From contig CP136061.1 in NCBI GenBank assembly GCA_032622095.1, positions 236,179,815-236,243,814 of the forward strand: a stretch of 64,000 nt of DNA, given 5' to 3'. The stretch comes from Siphonodentalium dalli (lineage: Eukaryota; Mollusca; Scaphopoda; Gadilida; Siphonodentaliidae). This document shows, in pieces, positions 47,661-59,109 of the stretch. Positions within the stretch are counted from its first letter, which is position 1, and each line of letters starts with the position of its first letter. Below the pieces are notes generated by a model that ran no database searches, had not been told where the DNA came from, and saw only the letters and a program-made list of their open reading frames with translations. The translations under genes and the position numbers were made by a program.

Positions 47661-47670
47661 TTCGCAAATA
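46400..47670. mobile_element. Second, longer copy of the same tandem-core element
   Basis: Seven units with 'tttggtgg(a/c)aatcggc' at about 46646, 46790, 46935, 47081, 47222, 47360 and 47490, a period of 130-146 bp. Each also has '(c)tcgtatcatggggatgatt' and 'gccactttnaaatcacac'. It terminates in (GACA)n at 47631-47662. The same '...tttctatagaacagacag' junction leads into the tail in both copies. Confidence 0.65.
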
Positions 47671-47798
47671 TAGATATAGAAGATTCATGATTTTAAGTTC
47701 CATTGCGCTTTTGTTGGTCTTATGTATTTCATTGTTTATGAAACTATTCTAATTTAGATCATACTATTATATTCTTAATTTAAGAAAAAGAAATATAG

Positions 47799-47932
47799 AA
47801 TACACACATAGTAGCCGAGAATAAAAAAAATTCACCACGAGTGGAAGTAACCACGAGCCTTTTGCCGAGTGGTTAAAACCACAATACCACGAGGGGTGAC
47901 ATTTTTGTACTCTCGGCTACTATGTGTGTATT
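47799..47932. repeat. 134-bp hairpin with perfect 22-bp arms
   Basis: AATACACACATAGTAGCCGA(GA) at 47799-47820 is mirrored at 47911-47932. The loop contains several ACCACGAG and GTGGTT/AACCAC motifs. Confidence 0.8.
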
Positions 47933-48396
47933 TTATTTATGCCATAATTGTTATTTTTGATTTGTTCCGCAAATTCAACTATTCGGTTGTTTACTTTTGA
48001 TGTATGTCTTCACCGAGGACACAAACATAGCGCGATAAGAAATTTGCTTCACACCTAGTGATGCTAACATTTACGCCATGACGTCAGCCTTAATTGTTCT
48101 AAGCCATCAGTCTCTTGATATTACCATTCATATTTTTCCTAGTTCATACAACACAAGCAAGCTACATTTGAATGAAATGCATGCAATTTACCTCATATCT
48201 AATAGAAATTATGACAACTTCCAATGTTAAATGAATGTAACATAAGAACTATTTTGCTAACTACGATGATGTAGTTCTACTATGGGTATAAACGTTTTAC
48301 ACACGAAATTACGTCTCAAAATTTACACCCACAGTAGAAATGTATACCCACATTAGGGTGTACAGATGAAATTTACAAAATATGTGATATATAGAG

Positions 48397-48531
48397 GATA
48401 TCCACACTTTTTCAGTGGATATGGGTTATATCTCATGAGTGATGACAAAACATTGAATTTCCACGAGTGGCTTTAGCCACGAGTGGAAATTCAAATGTTT
48501 TGTCATCACGAATGAGAAAGTGTGGATATTC
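48397..48531. repeat. 135-bp hairpin with CCACGAGTGG core
   Basis: Inner arms from 48440 (TGATGACAAAACATT...CCACGAGTGGC) pair almost perfectly with the complement ending at 48508. Outer arms GATATCCACACTTT and AAAGTGTGGATATTC extend the structure. It shares CCACGAGTGG with the hairpin at 47.8 kb. Confidence 0.75.
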
Positions 48532-48840
48532 TGTTTATTATATACTTTAATTACTTGCCTATGGCCCCCAATGAATGTCAATACATCAGAAATTTCAAGC
48601 TGACACATTACGCCCAAAAAAATAGTCCCATATTTAAAACACTCAAAAAGTATAGATTTTGTATCCAATGCATGCTACGATGACCTTTATCTATATTTGT
48701 GTAACTGTGGGTGTGTAACTTCTCTGTATACTCAATATATACATATATATGCCTTATACTATTATCGCATAATTAAAACTTCACATAACCGATGAATAAT
48801 CAACCGTTCTACTATCCTAACTGTTTGTGTTGACTTTTAG

Positions 48841-48974
48841 ATAGCCGTGGATTCACGCCTTCCGGTTACCAGTCGATGCATCACGCGGGTTTTTATCTGC
48901 CTGCTCGGTGTGTCGGTGTGGTGCTTGCGGACCTTGCCAATAAGTTATCATTCCTGACATCCCCTTTGGCATAA
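48841..48974 (+). other. Exon-like segment, array copy 1
   Basis: A branch-point-like CTATCCTAACTG and a pyrimidine-rich tract lead to ...TTGACTTTTAG at 48840. The next ~130 bp are GC-rich (near 58%) in an AT-rich unit and are open in one phase for 43 codons from 48843 to TAA at 48972. Phase and coding status are unproven and I do not recognise the peptide. Copy 1 differs from copies 3 and 4 at one residue (Tyr for Asp after GF). Confidence 0.3.
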
Positions 48975-50499
48975 TTGCCATAAACCATAAAACATATACT
49001 ATCCGTCAGTGAGGCTTTTGGCAACACGCAACATTCGTTTTTAAACGTTTGACGACTTAATTTCACACTCTTGTTATATTCAGTTTATTATACCTTTAGT
49101 TGATAGACAGACTCGTTCTTATTTTAAGTACCCGTTCATTTGTTGATCTTCATGACGTTATGTACTTCAGATCGGCCATATTGGCATTAGTGCGATACAG
49201 GTACCGATGGCATGAACATGGTTTCAAACAATTACTAGTTACAAAACTAGTTACAAAACTTATTGATTGCACGTGTTAAATATGTATATATACATGTATA
49301 CCTACATATATCACAGATGGTGGCACTGTGTTCATTATTATTACACTTTTGCTAATTGACACATAGACTAACATTACTTCCGACAGTATAGTTGGTTATA
49401 TTAGGTAATTTGATTCCTAGCATATATAACAATTATAAATGGTAATAGCGGTATGTTATAATCATTAATTTCGGAATGATCACGTCCATTTTGATACCTG
49501 TTTACAATATTTTACAATTTTATGAATACTCTTTAATGATATGGTTTTAATCACTTATATGCTCAAGTAACAACGCTCTTTATAAGAGCCCATACTAACC
49601 TAAGTAATGGCCGCAGCTCGGAAACATTCACCATAATCAATCTTGGAATTAATATGTAGCATCCACATCCCAGCAGTACAGTTGGTCATATAGCACGAAT
49701 TTGTTTCCGTAGCTTTTAGGTTATAGAACACATTGGCGATGAAATTAAATTTTTATAATGATATAATCACACCCCTTAGGATTTTCATACCAACATGCGA
49801 ACGCGCCTCTTTGTTATAATCACTAATTTCGCGGTAGGCATGTCCATTTTTGATACCCATTTACGATAATTTATAAAATTTTATGTTGAGTCACTTACAC
49901 ATTCAAGCAACACCGCTCTTTAACAGAGCTCACGCTAACTTAATGGTATGGCCCAGCTCAGAACCATTCAACATAACCTATCTTGGAATTAAGATATAAT
50001 ATCCACACCCCAACAGTACAGTTGGTTATATAAAACGAATTTGTTTCCATGACTTTTAGGGGATAGCATATATTGATGCATGATATTGAATTTTTATAAT
50101 AATATAAACGCAACTCCACCTTAGGATTTCGCTACCACCACGTGAACGCGCCTCGTTGTTATAATCATTAATTTCGCGATGGACACGTCCATTTTAGATA
50201 CCCATTTACGATATTTTTTACAATAGTATGAATACTCATCAAAGGTATGGTTATTAGCAACTTACTAGTACTAGTACTAGTACATGCTCATGCAACAACG
50301 CTCTTCAAAAGAGCTCACACCAACTTAATGTAATGCTCGCAGCTCGGAACCATTCGCCATAATCGATCTTGGAATTAATATATATTATGCACACACCAAC
50401 AGTACAGTTGGTTACATACAACGAAATTGTTTTCTGAAATCTACAACTTAGTTTGTAAATAAAACGCATCCGATATATATCCCTTTAAATAATTTTTGC

Positions 50500-50610
50500 A
50501 CGCACCTGACTTGTGACGTCACTGGTAAGTACGTCATACCGGAGCGCGTGGTTGTGACGTGTTCTGTAACGTCTGGTACTTCAGAGCTGCGACAGCCATC
50601 TTGGGGTAGA
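50500..50610 (+). promoter_or_regulatory. CpG-rich CRE/YY1-like patch, array copy 1
   Basis: A full CRE (TGACGTCA, 50514-50521) is followed directly by the donor-like CTG|GTAAGT, then TACGTCA, GTGACGTG, AACGTC and a YY1-like GCCATCTTGG (about 50595-50604). CpG density is high against the AT-rich background. Such motifs cluster at animal core promoters; transcription here is inference. Confidence 0.35.
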
Positions 50611-52057
50611 CTACACATTTGTATTCAGTACCATGACATATGTAGTGTTTTCTAAATCAGGCATATATATGCCGCACGGACAATCACATATTACGTGAGG
50701 GACCACATATGAGGACTCTGACCTATATTCTTATAAAAAGGTAACATAGCTTTTCAGTTATAGCGTACATTATCGCATGAAATTGATTTGTTATAAAATA
50801 TAAACACAACTCCCCCCATGTATGATTTCCCTACAACCACGTGAACGCGCCTCGTTCATCGCACGAATCTCGTGTTAATATATCGTGTAAAATCTAAACA
50901 ATTAACGGACTCGTGATTACCGGTATGAGAGACTCTCGTTCGGGCGGATTTTTTATCTAGTTTGACGTCATGTATTTTGATGGAGAGGGAAATTTGGCCA
51001 CATTTTTCCAGCTGGAGGTATAGAATGGTAATTTTGTTCTATACGGCCCACTCTCTGGTGACCAATTAGGTCGAGCGTTAAGGGCCGAAACCTATCACAC
51101 AAACAGGCTGTATTTGATGTCTGTTATACCAGAGTTACGCTCTTGAGAACTCTTTGCTGGTACAGTTTTTTCGATCCCAACTTTATAAATGCTATCTTTT
51201 GGACATGGTCTTAGTAAACATTTTCCAAAATGGATTAATTATTTTTCCTCCAAAACCATCAGGATATACTGATAGTCAAACACTGCATAACAATAAACAT
51301 ATACATAAACATACCACCAGAAAAGGTGTGCCATTTATAATAAGGTTTATAAAATCAAAATATATAATATCTGACAGCGATAAACTGTTGCTGTATGTAT
51401 GCATCTATGGAAACCATTTAACTCTATCCATATATTTATGAATTTACTAACAATTTTCATCCTATGGGCAACGATAACCCTTAACGATATTATGAGTAAC
51501 TGCTCGTCCAATAAGAGACGATAACCTTCAACTATATATAGTTTGCCCAAATTATCATATCTGACATACACGTTAACATGTTGGCATAGAACTTAACTAT
51601 GAAATGGGAAAGGAGTGATATACATGATAACTGTAAGATGGGCGTCGTATACATCATACATAAATGGGGAGGGTTACTATGCATCATAACTATGGATGGA
51701 AATGTGGTAATATACGTCATAAACATATATTTGGGAATTTGCAAACAATATCCATACATCTAATATACTACGATGACCTTTAACTATATTTATCGGGAAC
51801 TACATATATATATTCTCATCCAATGCACACTACGATGACCTATAGCTATATTTATCGGGAACTACAGGTATATATACTCATCCAATGCATGCTACGATGA
51901 CCTTTATCTATATTTGTGTAACTGTGGGTGTGTAACTTCTCTGTATACTCAATATATACATGTATATGCCTTTTACTATTATCGCATAATTAAAACTTCA
52001 CATAACCGATGAATAATCAACCGTTCTACTATCCTAACTGTTTTTGTTGACTTTTAG

Positions 52058-52191
52058 ATAGCCGTCGATTCACGCCTTCAGGTTACCAGTCGATGCATCA
52101 CGCGGGTTTTGATCTGCCTGCTCGGTGTGTCGGTGTGGTGCTTGCGGACCTTGCCAATAAGTTATCATTCCTGACATCCCCTTTGGCATAA
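52058..52191 (+). other. Exon-like segment, array copy 2
   Basis: Same acceptor context (CTAACTGTTTTTGTTGACTTTTAG ends at 52057, quoted here as the short motifs CTAAC and TTGACTTTTAG), same 43-codon open phase, TAA at 52189-52191. Compared with copy 3 it has one Gly-to-Arg change and one synonymous change. The CRE/YY1 patch of copy 1 lies ~1.5 kb upstream. Confidence 0.3.
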
Positions 52192-53709
52192 TTGCCATAA
52201 ACCATAAAACATATACTATCCGTCGGTGAGGCTTTTGGCAACACGCAACATTCGTTTTTAAACGTTTGACGACTTAATTTCACACTCTTGTTATATTCAG
52301 TTTATTATACCTTTAGTTGATAGACAGACTCGTTCTTATTTTAAGTACCCGTTCATTTGTTGATCTTCATGACGTTATGTACTTCAGATCGGCCATATTG
52401 GCATTAGTGCGATACAGGTACCGATGGCATGTACATGGTTGCAAAAAATTACTAGTTACAAAACTAGTTACAAAACTTATTGATTGCACGTGTTAAATAT
52501 GTATATATACATGTATACCTACATATATCACAGATGGTGGCACTGAGTTCATTATTATTACACTTTTGCTAATTGACACATAGACTAACATTACTTCCAA
52601 CAGTATAGTTGATTATATTAGGTAATTTGATTCCTGGCATATATAACAATTATAAATGGTAATAGCGGTATGTTATAATCATTAATTTCGGACTGATCAC
52701 GTCCATTTTGATACCTGTTTACAATATTTTACAATTTTATGAATACTCTTTAATGATATGGTTTTAATCACTTATATGCTCAAGTAACAAAGCTCTTTAT
52801 AAGAGCCCATACTAACCTAAGTAATGGCCGCAGCTCGGAAACATTCACCATAATCAATCTTGGAATTAATATGTAGCATCCAAATCCCAGCAGTACAGTT
52901 GGTCATATAGCACGAATTTGTTTCCGTAGCTTTTAGGTTATAGAACACATTGGCGATGAAATTAAAGTTTTATAATGATATAATCACACCCCTTAGGATT
53001 TTCCTACCACCATGCGAACGCGCCTCTTTGTTATAATCACTAATTTCGCGGTAGGCATGTCCATTTTTGATACCCATTTACGATAATTTATCAAATTTTA
53101 TGTTGAGTCACTTACACATTCAAGCAACACCGCTCTTTAACAGAGCTCACGCTAACTTAATGGTATGGCCCAGCTCAGAACCATTCAACATAATCTATCT
53201 TGGAATTAAGATATAATATCCACACCCCAACAGTACAGTTGGTTATATAAAACGAATTTGTTTCCATGACTTTTAGGGGATAGCATATATTGATGCATGA
53301 TATTGAATTTTTATAATAATATAAACGCAACTCCACCTTAGGATTTCGCTACCACCACGTGAACGCGCCTCGTTGTTATAATCATTAATTTCGCGATGGA
53401 CACGTCCATTTTAGATACCCATTTACGATATTTTTTACAATAGTATGAATACTCATCAAATGTATGGTTATTAGCAACTTACTAGTACTAGTACATGCTC
53501 ATGCAACAACGCTCTTCAAAAGAGCTCACAACAACTTAATGTAATGCTCGCAGCTCGGAACCATTCGCCATAATCGATCTTGGAATTAATATATATTATG
53601 CACACACCAACAGTACAGTTGGTTACATACAACGAAATTGTTTTCTGAAATCTACAACTTAGTTTGTAAATAAAACGCATCCGATATATATCCCTTTAAA
53701 TAATTTTTG

Positions 53710-53820
53710 CACGCACCTGACTTGTGACGTCACTGGTAAGTACGTCATACCGGAGCGCGTGGTTGTGACGTGTTCTGTAACGTCTGGTACTTCAGAGCTG
53801 CGACAGCCATCTTGGGGTAG
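53710..53820 (+). promoter_or_regulatory. CpG-rich CRE/YY1-like patch, array copy 2
   Basis: CRE at 53725-53732, donor-like GTAAGT directly after, YY1-like motif at about 53806-53815. Identical to the copy-1 patch by eye. Confidence 0.35.
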
Positions 53821-55267
53821 ACTACACATTTGTATTCAGTACCATGACATATGTAGTGTTTTCTAAATCAGGCATATATATGCCGCACGGACAATCACAT
53901 ATTACGTGAGGGACCACATATGAGGACTCTGACCTATATTCTTATAAAAAGGTAACATAGCTTTTCAGTTATAGCGTACATTATCGCATGAAATTGATTT
54001 GTTATAAAATATAAACACAACTCCCCCATGTATGATTTCCCTACAACCACGTGAACGCGCCTCGTTCATCGCACGAATCTCGTGTTAATATATCGTGTAA
54101 AATCTAAACAATTAACGGACTCGTGATTACCGGTATGAGAGACTCTCGTTCGTGCAGATTTTTTATCTAGTTTGACGTCATGTATTTTGATGGAGAGGGA
54201 AATTTGGCCACATTTTTCCAGCTGGAGGTATAGAATGGTAATTTTGTTCTATACGGCCCACTCTCTGGTGACCAATTAGGTCGAGCGTTAAGGGCCGAAA
54301 CCTATCACACAAACAGGCTGTATTTGATGTCTGTTATACCAGAGTTACGCTCTTGAGAACTCTTTGCTGGTACAGTTTTTTCGATCCCAACTTTATAAAT
54401 GCTATCTTTTGGACATGGTCTTAGTAAACATTTTCCAAAATGGATTAATTATTTTTCCTCCAAAACCATCAGGATATACTGATAGTCAAACACTGCATAA
54501 CAATAAACATATACATAAACATACCACCAGAAAAGGTGTGCCATTTATAATAAGGTTTATAAAATCAAAATATATAATATCTGACAGCGATAAACTGTTG
54601 CTGTATGTATGCATCTATGGAAACCATTTAACTCTATCCATATATTTATGAATTTACTAACAATTTTCATCCTATGGGCAACGATAACCCTTAACGATAT
54701 TATGAGTAACTGCTCGTCCAATAAGAGACGATAACCTTCAACTATATATAGTTTGCCCAAATTATCATATCTGACATACACGTTAACATGTTGGCATAGA
54801 ACTTAACTATGAAATGGGAAAGGAGTGATATACATGATAACTGTAAGATGGGCGTCGTATACATTATACATAAATGGGGAGGGTTACTATGCATCATAAC
54901 TATGGATGGAAATGTGGTAATATACGTCATAAACATATATTTGGGAATTTGCAAACAATATCCATACATCTAATATACTACGATGACCTTTAACTATATT
55001 TATCGGGAACTACATGTATATATTCTCATCCAATGCACACTACGATGACCTATAGCTATATTTATCGGGAACTACAGGTATATATACTCATCCAATGCAT
55101 GCTACGATGACCTTTATCTATATTTGTGTAACTGTGGGTGTGTAACTTCTCTGTATACTCAATATATACATGTATATGCCTTATACTATTATCGCATAAT
55201 TAAAACTTCACATAACCGATGAATAATCAACCGTTCTACTATCCTAACTGTTTTTGTTGACTTTTAG

Positions 55268-55401
55268 ATAGCCGTGGATTCACGCCTTCCGGTTACCAGT
55301 CGATGCATCACGCGGGTTTTGATCTGCCTGCTCGGTGTGTCGGTGTGGTGCTTGCGGACCTTGCCAATAAGTTATCATTCCTGACATCCCCTTTGGCATA
55401 A
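55268..55401 (+). other. Exon-like segment, array copy 3
   Basis: Acceptor AG at 55266-55267, 43-codon open phase, TAA at 55399-55401. Confidence 0.3.
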
Positions 55402-56907
55402 TTGCCATAAACCATAAAACATATACTATCCGTCGGTGAGGCTTTTGACAACACGCAACATTCGTTTTTAAACGTTTGACGACTTAATTTCACACTCTTG
55501 TTATATTCAGTTTATTATACCTTTAGTTGATAGACAGACTCGTTCTTATTTTAAGTACCCGTTCATTTGTTGATCTTCATGACGTTATGTACTTCAGATC
55601 GGCCATATTGGCATTAGTGCGATACAGGTACCGATGGCATGTACATGGTTGCAAAAAATTACTAGTTACAAAACTTATTGATTGCACGTGTTAAATATGT
55701 ATATATACATGTAAACCTACATATATCACAGATGGTGGCACTGAGTTCATTATTATTACACTTTGCTAATTGACACATAGACTAACATTACTTCCAACAG
55801 TATAGTTGGTTATATTAGGTAATTTGATTCCTAGCATATATAACAATTATAAATGGTAATAGCGGTATGTTATAATCATTAATTTCGGACTGATCACGTC
55901 CATTTTGATACCTGTTTACAATATTTTACAATTTTATGAATACTCTTTAATGATATGGTTTTAATCACTTATATGCTCAAGTAACAACGCTCTTTATAAG
56001 AGCCCATGCTAACCTAAGTAATGGCCGCAGCTCGGAAACATTCACCATAATCAATCTTGGAATTAATATGTAGCATCCACTTCCCAGCAGTACAGTTGGT
56101 CATATAGCACGAATTTGTTTCCGTAGCTTTTAGGTTATAGAACACATTGGCGATGAAATTAAATTTTTATAATGATATAATCACACCCCTTAGGATTTTC
56201 CTACCACCATGCGAACGCGCCTCTTTGTTATAATCACTAATTTCGCGGTAGGCATGTCCATTTTTGATACCCATTTACGATAATTTATAAAATTTTATGT
56301 TGAGTCACTTACACATTCAGGCAACACCGCTCTTTAACAGAGCTCACGCTAACTTAATGGTATGGCCCAGCTCAGAACCATTCAACATAATCTATCTTGG
56401 AATTAAGATATAATATCCACACCCCATCAGTACAGTTGGTTATATAAAACGAATTTGTTTCCATGACTTTTAGGGGATAGCATATATTGATGCATGATAT
56501 TGAATTTTTATAATAATATAAACGCAACTCCACCTTAGGATTTCGCTACCACCACGTGAACGCGCCTCGTTGTTATAATCATTAATTTCGCGATGGACAC
56601 GTCCATTTTAGATACCCATTTACGATATTTTTTACAATAGTATGAATACTCATCAAATGTATGGTTATTAGCAACTTACTAGTACTAGTACATGCTCATG
56701 CAACAACGCTCTTCAAAAGAGCTCACACCAACTTAATGTAATGCTCGCAGCTCGGAACCATTCGCCATAATCTATATTGGAATTAATATATATTATGCAC
56801 ACACCAACAGTACAGTTGGTTACATACAACGAAATTGTTTTCTGAAATCTACAACTTAGTTTGTAAATAAAACGCATCCGATATATATCCCTTTAAATAA
56901 TTTTTGC

Positions 56908-57018
56908 ACGCACCTGACTTGTGACGTCACTGGTAAGTACGTCATACCGGAGCGCGTGGTTGTGACGTGTTCTGTAACGTCTGGTACTTCAGAGCTGCGA
57001 CAGCCATCTTGGGGTAGA
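56908..57018 (+). promoter_or_regulatory. CpG-rich CRE/YY1-like patch, array copy 3
   Basis: CRE at 56922-56929, GTAAGT directly after, YY1-like GCCATCTTGG at about 57003-57012. Confidence 0.35.
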
Positions 57019-58464
57019 CTACACATTTGTATTCAGTACCATGACATATGTAGTGTTTTCTAAATCAGGCATATATATGCCGCACGGACAATCATATATT
57101 ACGTGAGGGACCACATATGAGGACTCTGACCTATATTCTTATAAAAAGGTAACATAGCTTTTCAGTTATAGCGTACATTATCGCATGAAATTGATTTGTT
57201 ATAAAATATAAACACAACTCCCCCCATGTATGATTTCCCTACAACCACGTGAACGCGCCTCGTTCGTCGCACGAATCTCGTGTTAATATATCGTGTAAAA
57301 TCTAAACAATTAACGGACTCGTGATTACCGGTATGAGAGACTCTCGTTCGCGCGGATATTTTATCTAGTTTGACGTCATGTATTTTGATGGAGAGGGAAA
57401 TTTGGCCACATTTTTCCAGCTGGAGGTATAGAATGGTAATTTTGTTCTATACGGCCCACTCTCTGGTGACCAATTAGGTCGAGCGTTAAGGGCCGAAACC
57501 TATCACACAAACAGGCTGTATTTGATGTCTGTTATACCAGAGTTACGCTCTTGAGAACTCTTTGCTGGTACAGTTTTTTCGATCCCAACTTTATAAATGC
57601 TATCTTTTGGACATGGTCTTAGTAAACATTAGTCAAAATGGATTAATTATTTTTCCTCCAAAACCATCAGGATATACTGATAGTCAAACACTGCATAACA
57701 ATAAACATATACATAAACATACCACCAGAAAAGGTGTGCCATTTATAATAAGGTTTATAAAATCAAAATATATAATATCTGACAGCGATAAACTGTTGCT
57801 GTATGTATGCATCTATGGAAACCATTTAACTCTATCCATATATTTATGAATTTACTAACAATTTTCATCCTATGGGCAACGATAACCCTTAACGATATTA
57901 TGAGTAACTGCTCGTCCAATAAGAGACGATAACCTTCAACTATATATAGTTTGCCCAAATTATCATATCTGACATACACGTTAACATGTTGGCATAGAAC
58001 TTAACTATGAAATGGGAAAGGAGTGATATACATGATAACTGTAAGATGGGCGTCGTATACATCATACATAAATGGGGAGGGTTACTATGCATCATAACTA
58101 TGGATGGAAATGTGGTAATATACGTCATAAACATATATTTGGGAATTTGCAAACAATATCCATACATCTAATATACTACGATGACCTTTAACTATATTTA
58201 TCGGGAACTACATGTATATATTCTCATCCAATGCACACTACGATGACCTTTAGCTATATTTATCGGGAACTACAGGTATATATACTCATCCAATGCATGC
58301 TACGATGACCTTTATCTATATTTGTGTAACTGTGGGTGTGTAACTTCTCTGTATACTCAATATATACATGTATATGCCTTATACTATTATCGCATAATTA
58401 AAACTTCACATAACCGATGAATAATCAACCGTTCTACTATCCTAACTGTTTTGTTGACTTTTAG

Positions 58465-58598
58465 ATAGCCGTGGGTTCACGCCTTCCGGTTACCAGTCGA
58501 TGCATCACGCGGGTTTTGATCTGCCTGCTCGGTGTGTCGGTGTGGTGCTTGCGGACCTTGCCAATAAGTTATCATTCCTGACATCCCCTTTGGCATAA
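58465..58598 (+). other. Exon-like segment, partial array copy 4
   Basis: Acceptor AG at 58463-58464 and the same 43-codon phase to TAA at 58596-58598, with a synonymous GGA-to-GGG change. Similarity to the array stops at about 58612, only ~14 bp past this stop, so the partial copy ends just after the exon-like block. Confidence 0.35.
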
Positions 58599-58612
58599 TT
58601 GCCATAAACCAT

Positions 58613-59109
58613 AAAACAAACACTACTAACACAATCGAAACCATCAATCTGGAACTGAAGATATACACATACACGTGAATAGAATTTGATTTGGAAGTGA
58701 CCTTACATTACATAACACCAGATTATATCAAAATGTGTTAAAGACCAATGTACAAGAATAAATGGTTTGAACAGGGTTAACATTGTTATTAAGGGTTTTC
58801 CATCATAAACTTGAACATTATCAGAATCAGAAATATGAGTTGTGTTTTGTGAGGTTGTGTCATCATAAACCGGCTTGTAAAATATAAAACTAGATAACGT
58901 ATTGTATCAGGCAGTATGTGTCTGTGGCAATGATAGGAAAATTAATATTTTCAAGACCGATCAACACCAATTGAAACCACATATATGCATGTGACGAGTA
59001 TGTCGTGGTAACTATAGTTTACAATTATGAAAGTGATGAAAGCGAAAATGAAATTATTCGAGTTATCATATTGGATTTAGTGTGTCTGTGGAATGAGTTA
59101 ATATGTTCT
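58613..59109. other. Unique flank of the tandem array
   Basis: AT-rich sequence with no recognised gene or repeat. Confidence 0.35.

Larger units (their letters stand above)
48662..58612. repeat. Higher-order tandem array of a 3.2-kb unit
   Basis: Three full units (about 48662-51880, 51881-55090, 55091-58288) and a 324-bp partial fourth (58289-58612). The anchor 'catgctacgatgacc' falls at 48671, 51888, 55098 and 58296, so periods are 3217, 3210 and 3198 bp. Identity between units is about 98-99% with scattered substitutions and small indels (for example ACTAGT repeat number near 50270, and one missing 'actagttacaaa' in the third unit). Inside each unit are three or four diverged ~300-385 bp monomers (anchor CAGTA(C/T)AGTTGGT at 49382, 49677, 50018 and 50403 in unit 1), then a unique ~1.4-kb part, then three ~68-bp sub-repeats at the unit junction (51767-51900). 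No transposase or long open frame is present. Confidence 0.9.

Noticed and set aside
49575-49589. Histone 3' stem-loop
   Set aside because: The stem resembles it, but the loop is 3 or 5 nt rather than 4, the flanking purine and downstream elements are absent, and no histone gene is nearby.
51154-51441. 95-codon frame conserved in three array copies
   Set aside because: Conservation only reflects 98-99% identity of the whole unit; the frame opens without a proper ATG, has AT-driven composition and no recognised domain.
48662-58612. Array as an assembly duplication artefact
   Set aside because: The copies differ by scattered substitutions and small indels, and the fourth is partial, so they are distinct. 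Over- or under-collapse of copy number still cannot be excluded without reads.
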